Shown here piece after piece: positions 58,330 to 64,000 of a stretch of DNA of 64,000 nucleotides. The position numbers were made by a program, and so were the translations under genes. The stretch lies in contig NC_088794.1 in NCBI RefSeq assembly GCF_011386835.1, positions 65,488,506 through 65,552,505 on the forward strand. The letters are read 5' to 3'. Position 1 is the first letter of the stretch; the number at the start of each line of letters is the position of its first letter. The notes below the pieces were generated by a model that was not told where the DNA came from, did not search any database, and saw only the letters and a list, made by a program, of their open reading frames with translations. The DNA is from Chrysemys picta bellii (lineage: Eukaryota; Chordata; Testudines; Emydidae).

Positions 58330-58509
58330 TGGCCTAAGCATCTGTAACACCGATAGACCCCGTTTATTGGCAGGCAGGATCGAACCTGGGATCTCTGGAG
58401 CTAAATGCATGAGCCTCTACTGCATGAGCTAAAAGTTATATGGCATTAATCTGTAAGTGTTCTCTGTGCCACTAGAGGGGACAGAGCACCACAACAAGGA
58501 GGTGTGTGG
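58330..58509 (-). repeat. tRNA-derived SINE (head with A and B boxes)
   Basis: On the minus strand there is TAGCTCATGCAGTAGAGGC (58431-58413), a tRNA-like box A. This is followed 25 nt later by GGTTCGATCC (58387-58378), an exact-looking box B. The spacing fits an internal RNA polymerase III promoter. The cloverleaf is not intact enough for a tRNA gene (no clear acceptor stem), so a SINE head is favoured. The DNA upstream on the minus strand (58500-58440), containing gtcccctctagtggcac, may belong to the same or a neighbouring repeat. Confidence 0.7.
58469..58487 (+). promoter_or_regulatory. CTCF-like motif near SINE
   Basis: gccactagaggggacagag resembles the CTCF core (CCACNAGAGGGCAG) with one extra G and one changed base. 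It directly adjoins the SINE head. Confidence 0.35.
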
Positions 58510-58857
58510 GTTACACATCCAAGACATGATGAGCCTAAAGCCTTCTTGCCTTGCATGATTATTATACAACTACGGATGAATCCCTATGTTCTTCCTGTCA
58601 AGCACAGTCTATATCTGCATGAGGAACAGACACAGCAAACTAAAAGGAGCAAAGAATGTGAGGGCTCAAAAATCACTGTGGTAGCAGAGAGAGAGCTCGT
58701 GTTCTTCTCTCCAAAAGGACGCCTCCCTCCCACTGTTTGACCAAAAAATTCCATCAGCTATAGTCAGTATAGAGTCCATGATGCACAGTTGAATAGTTCA
58801 TACTCCATCCAGTAGCAGGAGTGGGACACACATGCTAGCCTCTTCATTACATTACTA

Positions 58858-59093
58858 CCCTGTTTCCCCGAAAATAAGACATCCTCCGAAAATAAGGCCT
58901 ACTTACAGTTTTGCCTCTCGTTGTAATATAAGGCATCCCCCCGATAATAAGACCTCCCCGATAATAAGGCATCCACCGATAATAAGGCATTTTTCATTTC
59001 TGAAAAATAAGACATCCCCTGAAAATAAGACCTAGCGCATCTTTGGGAGCAAAAATTAATATAAGACACTGTCTTATTTTCGGGGAAACAGGG
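58858..59093. mobile_element. TA-flanked MITE with internal tandem repeats, 236 bp
   Basis: The ends are ccctgtttccccgaaaataa (58858) and, on the minus strand at the right, the same motif; at least 24 bp are perfectly inverted. A ta dinucleotide lies on both sides (58856-58857 and 59094-59095), the Tc1/mariner-type duplication. Inside are about eight degenerate copies of a 13-18-bp unit like gaaaataagacatcc and gataataaggcatccacc, derived from the terminal repeat. There is no transposase. Confidence 0.88.
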
Positions 59094-59099
59094 TATGTG

Positions 59100-59850
59100 C
59101 TTAGAACAACGGTTTTTTTATAAGACTGAGGTGATGGCGTTTGTCTTAAAATAAAAAGGGATCAGCATTTGGAATCATAGATATAAAAGGGAAAAGTAAA
59201 GAGAAAACAGCTCAATGTGGCTCCTGAACCAGTTTCCTACTATTAGCTGTGTGTGTGCCTTAAATTTATTTTAAAAATTACTCTGGATATTAAATACTTT
59301 TGCAGTGTTATCTTGGTCAGTGTCGGTGTGAGAGGAGAGTCAAAGCAGTGTGGACATTCTTCATGTGGGTTGTGTGTGTGTTTAGTAATTCCCTTGAAAA
59401 GGAGTCCGAACTTTTGGCAACTGTCACTTTGGTACAGTAATACTGGTCTCATGAAACTCTCACCCAGGCCATTGCAAAGATAATTGAAAAATCATGTAAA
59501 ATCCTAACATATAACTCGATGCCTGTGTTGAGGGCTTCCTACTTTGTGCTATAGTGATGTGACTTCAAAGAAAGAGAACTTCAAAGGCTAGATACCATAT
59601 GGATCAGAAAGGGAATTATGTAAATTACTACTCGGCTGAAAACAGTCCTGGATTTAGGGGAAGTCCTTTCTTCATTTGTACTATACTGCCCCATCTCTTC
59701 ATGCAGTCAAACCAGAACCCCAGCTCCAAACCTCTCTCTCTTCCTGAACGTTGGCAATGTTCCAGTCCAGAGCTGAACTTTGTAGCTTGAGCCATTCTTT
59801 AGAAGCAATTTTAGAAAGATACATGAGGGTCAGCATTCTTGGGGAGAATG
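59100..59850. other. Non-coding stretch without recognised element
   Basis: No gene or repeat family was recognised. Opposed open frames at 59243-59483 are compositional. Confidence 0.45.
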
Positions 59851-59858
59851 TTTTAGGT

Positions 59859-60080
59859 CAGTGGTTCTCAAACGTTTGTATTTGTGACCCCTTTCACACA
59901 GCAAGCCTGAGTGTGACTCCCCTCCCCTTATAAATTAAAAACACCTTTTTTTATATTTACCACTATTATAAATGCTGGAGGTGAAGCAGGTTTTGAGGGT
60001 GGAGGCTGACTGCTCGCGACCCCAACATAATAACCTTGTGACCCCCTGAGGGGTCACGACCCCCAGTTTGAGAACTCCTT
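59859..60080. mobile_element. Non-autonomous hAT element (Charlie-like), 222 bp
   Basis: The left end is cagtggttctcaaacgttt. The right end is cagtttgagaact, with a decayed tip (ccactg expected, ctcctt seen). The flanks are ttttaggt (59851-59858) and atttaggt (60081-60088), an 8-bp duplication with one mismatch. The motif gtgacccc and its inverse ggggtcacgaccccc lie just inside the ends. Confidence 0.85.
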
Positions 60081-60108
60081 ATTTAGGTGAATATACTAAT
60101 GTATCTTA

Positions 60109-60237
60109 GGGTCAGATTCTGATATTATTCAACATGAATAAGAATACTTTTCGCCACAAATTGCCCTATTGACTTCAAAGGGCTGTTGTGGATTAAGGTT
60201 CACACTCAACATGAATACAGGTATCAGAATCTGTCCC
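60109..60237. repeat. Palindromic repeat (dispersed family), 129 bp
   Basis: gggtcagattctgatatt and attcaacatgaataag at the left pair with actcaacatgaatacaggta and tcagaatctgtccc at the right. The core is cctattgacttcaaaggg. It starts 20 bp after the hAT duplication. Confidence 0.7.
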
Positions 60238-60613
60238 TGAGCATGTTGTTCAAGAAAACAAGACTACCAGCCACAGGCAAGAAAATGAGACTAGCACTAC
60301 TGGTCTCAGGCAGACAGAGTGGCAGGTATTATACAAGCTTCCATACCTTTTCCCCAACAGCGCTGCCAGTTCAACTCAATCTTGGTTGGCAACACCCCAG
60401 CTATTTCAGACAGGGGGTCCTCTTGATCATAGACTAGTCCAGTGATACCAAATTACGTGTTTTATACAAATTAGCACTAGAGTGTTTTCCTCCACCCCAA
60501 ACTCATTTTCACTTGTGCTTCTGGGTGAGTATTTTCAGATGAAACAATGCTAGCAGGGACAAGTCATCTTACAAATTTCTGATGAGGAAATACATTTTCC
60601 AGGTTGCCTAGTG

Positions 60614-61021
60614 CAGTGGCTTTCAACCTTTCCAGGCTACTGTACCCCTTTTAAGAGTCTGATTTGTCTTGCATACCCCCAAGTTTCCTCACTTAAAAAC
60701 TACTTGCTTACAAAATCAGACATAAAAATATAAAAGTATCACAGCACACTAGTACTGAAAAATGGCTTACTTTCTCATTTTTACCATATAGTTATAAAAT
60801 AAATCAATTGGAATATAAAAATTGTACTTACATTTCAGTGTATAGTACATAGAGCAGTATAAACAAGTCATTGTATGAAATTTTATTTTGTACTGACTTC
60901 GCTAGTGCTTTTTATGTAGCTTTTTGTAGAACTAGGGCAAATATCTAGATGAGTTGATGTATCCCCTGGAAGACCTCTGTGTACCCCCAGGGATATGCGT
61001 ACCCCTGGTTGAGAACCATTG
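60614..61021. mobile_element. Non-autonomous hAT element, 408 bp, perfect TSD
   Basis: A perfect 8-bp duplication gcctagtg flanks the element (60606-60613 and 61022-61029). The ends are cagtggctttcaaccttt and ggttgagaaccattg, an imperfect inverted repeat of the cagtggttctcaacc type. Subterminal tgtacccctttt and gtgtacccccagg are also inverted. The interior is AT-rich with no coding capacity. Confidence 0.93.
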
Positions 61022-61029
61022 GCCTAGTG

Positions 61030-62467
61030 TAACATAAAGCCCTAGATAAATTTAGCTATAGAGAGGGACGGGGTAGTGGAAAGAAGGATCTCTATTTTCC
61101 AGTGTCCTTGCTAATAGTAGTGTTTAGATTACAGTTTTGTTTCTGTTTTTACTCAAAAATGTATTTAAATGAAAATCCATTAGATAGACAAATTTTCATA
61201 GCAGAAATAATAACATGTTTTCTTCAGAGTCCATGACCTTGCAAGTTGTGCCACTGGAAGGTTTTGCCTTTTTAAATAAACCAAGTATTGCTGTGCAAAG
61301 AGCTAGGTATGAAGGGCTAAAATTCATAACACATAATTGCAGTAGAACAGTTAAAGGTAATTTATCTCTGCATCTTCTTGACAAATAAATACCTACTTGT
61401 ATGTAAGTATATGTGATGCAAGGTCAGTGTGCAATGTACAGAGGAAAAAACCATTATTCCAGAGATTGATACACATCCCTCATAGTGACTGAACTTCATT
61501 GGCTACAAACTGAACCTCTGCAACAAGAAACTGGAGGGCAAGGTGTCATGGGCAGTGATCAAAAAAGCAAGGACAAAATTAGATGGAGTTTTTTATTGTA
61601 AACAGAAGACTGTGTTAATTGTCAACTGAATTTTTTCTTCTCTCTAAGTATTTGGACAATTTAACTTCAAAATGGGGTTTATGTAGAATTCTTTTGGTGG
61701 CTTCCTTGAGCTTGAAATGGAGAAAAGGTAGAATATGAAAATAAGAGTATGGAAGCAGGTCATAGCACTGAATACACAGCATTATCTGATCCTCTTTTTT
61801 TAAAAATCTCTAAATATTAAGCTTCACTAAGGGCAGTCAGTTCATCATCACTTTGACATTTAAATTAGCTCCAAGCTTCAGGATTCAGAAGCTATATCTC
61901 AGACTATTTACCGGCCAAGAGGCCAGCTGAGAGAACCACCATTCTTTTTAAAAACGCATACCTTGGGCAGTATTGTGTCTCTGGGCATCATTTCACAGCT
62001 CTCAGGCAGACTCTGGTTCAGTTTCAGCTATGATTGATAGGTGTTTCTGCATCTTGTCCAATTAAATTATGATACATCTAAATTAAGGCCTTCATAATCA
62101 GGAAATTTTAGAGAGAATATTTCCCAGCAACATGACTCAGCTGAGTTTGCATTTGTTGTGTTGCAATAATGATCTGTGATTATTTCCTTCCCAACAGTAT
62201 TTTATTTGTCTAAATTTTACGCTTACAACCTTTGGCCCCAAAACAGAATTTTCACTGATTACAATCAAGCAGTAGCTATGTAACTGTCACACGTAAAAAA
62301 GCAAGAGCATCAACAATTTCCAATAGTAGAGGGCTTTCATGATAGTGTCGGTGCTCAAAGACAGGGGGACAAAAGATGGAGAAATGTCTCCAGTGTTGCC
62401 ACTCAGCTCTGAATTGGGAACTGCAGAATATTACTGACCTGGACTAGATTCCAGGTAACTGACTTGG
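61030..62467. other. Non-coding stretch without recognised element
   Basis: No gene, RNA or repeat termini were recognised over 1.4 kb. Confidence 0.45.
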
Positions 62468-62665
62468 GGCTGATCTACACAAAATTTGAGCACCAATTTG
62501 GCTTAGAAACCTAACTTAGTTTTATAACCAAATTGAGCAAAATGGACTTAATGTGCTCTTAAACTGACTGAAGAAGAACCGCACCAGGGAGCTGCCTGGG
62601 TTTAACTAAATCTGTTTTTAAACCAACCTCACTAAATTGGTACCCAAACTGGGTATAGATCAGCC
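62468..62665. mobile_element. Harbinger-like MITE, 198 bp
   Basis: The left end is ggctgatctacacaaaattt. The right end on the minus strand is ggctgatctatacccagttt. Inner parts (caccaatttggctta and accaatttagtgagg) remain inverted for about 40 bp. Flanking triplets are not identical (tgg and tgt), so the duplication is decayed. The ggctgatctacac motif is akin to the ggctatgtctacac ends of the other Harbinger-like copies here. Confidence 0.7.
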
Positions 62666-62669
62666 TGTG

Positions 62670-63690
62670 GAGGTGAAAGGTTCTGTATTTCATTGCTAGT
62701 TTCCTGAGCCATCTAGAACTGGTTAGAGTGGACATTTCATTAACTGTGTGCAGCACTGAACATGTGTCATAATTTTCTTTTTTAAATTAAACACACTTGG
62801 AAAAATCTGAGGAGGAGCGTCTCCCTGTGCCTTCAGAATGGTGAAAAGACATTGGATGGTAATGAAATTGTATTTTGTGCATTTTCCATAAAATGAAGTA
62901 GTCATTCCACTGTGTGAAGTGCTATAATTATAAAGCAATTTGCCACCCCTAATGGGAAGACTTTTATTTCATAAAATATTAACAAAATAGAATATCAGTG
63001 CAATAGGTTAGGAATAGTCTTATTTTCTCCATAAAAAGTCAATTTGTAACCACTGCAAAATGTCTTTCTCAAGATGACTATGTCTGGGTAACTGATCCTT
63101 TTATATCAGTGTCGAAATATAAGCATTAAAGTAATCACAACTGATCTCTCAACTCTAATGCCTTTCAACTTAGTAGGCAAATACTTTCTGCTATGAACAT
63201 ATTTAGTTTAGATTCTGGTGTCATTTCTGAATGGCATTGGTCAAGTGAGGAGGTATATGATCAGAGCCTAAATGCCTAATGTCACTGAAAGGAAACTAAA
63301 TCTAAAGGCAGGGCTTTCTGCTCCACAACTCAGACCTGTCTGATTTGCTAAGGTGGCTAGTTGCACAAGCTGAGAGAGTAAAGAGAACTATTTTATATAA
63401 TATGGGGAAAAAATCAACATTTTTTCCAAAGAGAAACAAGAGAGAGGAAAATGAGCGAGTGTCTGTAATGCGGCAATACAGTTGTGACCTGGGCAGCTGC
63501 AGGGCACATATGAGGAAGAAAGGACCAAGCAGAGCAGGTCAAGCCTTATTGGATTCTCGGATTAACTAATCTCACTTTTCTTCTCTCTCTTTAAATATTT
63601 TCCTTAACCTACTACTAGAATTCATCTTTTCAGTCTTCATTAGTCCAATTTCCCATGGTGCAGAACACCCTCAGCTCCCATGGAACTCAG
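62670..63690. other. Non-coding stretch without recognised element
   Basis: No gene was recognised. The open frame at 63345-63569 is Lys/Arg-rich because the DNA is purine-rich and shows no family signature. Confidence 0.45.
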
Positions 63691-63885
63691 TATTATTTAT
63701 CGCATTTATTATGGTAGCCCCTGGGACCAAGCCAGAATGGGGCCCCATTGTGCTAGGCACTGTACAAACATAGAATAAGAGGCAGTCCCTGCTCTGAAGA
63801 GCTCACAGTCTAAATAGACAAGACAGGCAAAAAGTGGGGGGAAGGGATAAAACAAACAACAGAGTGAACAATGTGATTGGGGTGG
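63691..63885 (+). repeat. SINE-like repeat, best copy (interrupted)
   Basis: The order is atttattatggtagcccctg, ggggccccattgtgctaggc, actgtacaaacatagaataa, gaggcagtccctgctctgaa and gagctcacagtctaaataga. This is the clearest copy of the repeat also present at 2768, 19862/21789 and 28781. The expected 3' continuation ('aaggtcacacagc...') is replaced from about 63886 by different sequence. Confidence 0.75.
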
Positions 63886-64000
63886 CTCTAGCTATTGGCA
63901 CACTAGGAAGATGCCTAGGGCAGCAGATTCTGCCTGGAGTGGCTGGGCCAAACCTGAGTGGCTCTGTGACCCCAGTGCCAGGTCACAACACCACTCATTC
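63886..64000 (+). mobile_element. Likely hAT-like element, cut by window end
   Basis: ggtggctctagctattggca and gaagatgcctagggcagcag resemble the ends of the turtle element type that begins with ggcggctctag, and are similar in style to the 12541 element. It begins where the SINE-like repeat breaks off. The second terminus is outside the window, so neither the duplication nor the class can be confirmed. Confidence 0.4.

Noticed and set aside
58360..58436. Genuine tRNA gene on the minus strand
   Set aside because: Boxes A and B are present, but I cannot form an acceptor stem and the head contains an internal repetition. A SINE head is more likely.
58832..59035. Repetitive 67-codon frame (KTSP/IRHPP repeats) as a tandem-repeat protein
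   Set aside because: It is the translation of the tandem units inside the TA-flanked MITE, which start just 26 bp after the frame opens.
1..64000. Prokaryotic features (operons, CRISPR, insertion sequences)
   Set aside because: No ribosome-binding-site spaced genes, no long coding runs and no regularly spaced direct repeats are seen. All mobile elements are eukaryotic types.

Overview
The window reads as non-coding vertebrate DNA. It is AT-rich and has no compact gene arrangement, no operon-like spacing, no rRNA and no CRISPR array. It is densely seeded with fossil transposable elements typical of sauropsid genomes: 5'-truncated CR1 LINEs, L2-like and jockey-like LINE remnants, many small hAT elements with 8-bp target-site duplications (TSDs), Harbinger-like MITEs with TTA duplications, a TA-flanked MITE, and tRNA-derived and MIR-type SINE pieces. 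The mix, and especially the inverted SINE-like unit at 39868-40087 and the CR1 tail types, best fits a turtle. That assignment is inference; a crocodilian is the main alternative.

I recognise no host protein-coding exon. The longest open frame (about 212 codons, ending at 50342) is the C-terminal part of a CR1 reverse transcriptase. The other long frames are chance frames in C-rich, G-rich or repeat DNA. The window is either intergenic or inside a very large intron.

Layout. 1-5830: a hAT element with a C-rich minisatellite core (302-916), a CR1 tail (2889-3330), and a GC-rich patch (4550-5500) holding a near-perfect CTCF-type motif at 4991-5007. 5830-15730: mostly unassigned sequence with an inverted-repeat element (7133-7563), a MIR SINE, an L2-like LINE tail split by a 244-bp hAT element (12541-12784), a CR1 tail and a 664-bp Harbinger-like element. 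18999-23350: a LINE graveyard with an L2-like RT fragment, a jockey-like LINE of about 1.87 kb inserted into an older repeat, and a CR1-type RT fragment split by another CR1 tail. 28466-33905: palindromic repeats, an L1 ORF1-like remnant, a hAT remnant made of two inverted 3' halves (30842-32396) and a probable solo LTR (32760-33818). 39868-50758: the inverted SINE-like unit, four small DNA transposons, an LTR-like block and the best-preserved CR1. 55352-64000: a tRNA-derived SINE head, a TA-flanked MITE, two hAT elements, a Harbinger-like MITE, and an older repeat interrupted near the window end.

Throughout the window there is a set of at least 15 short (60-180 bp) imperfect palindromes, often with a core like gaagtcaatgg and ends like ggcctgatcct. 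They are not explained by the named elements and are the main unexplained signal. No genes act together here. The interactions that can be read are nesting events, which give a relative order of insertion.
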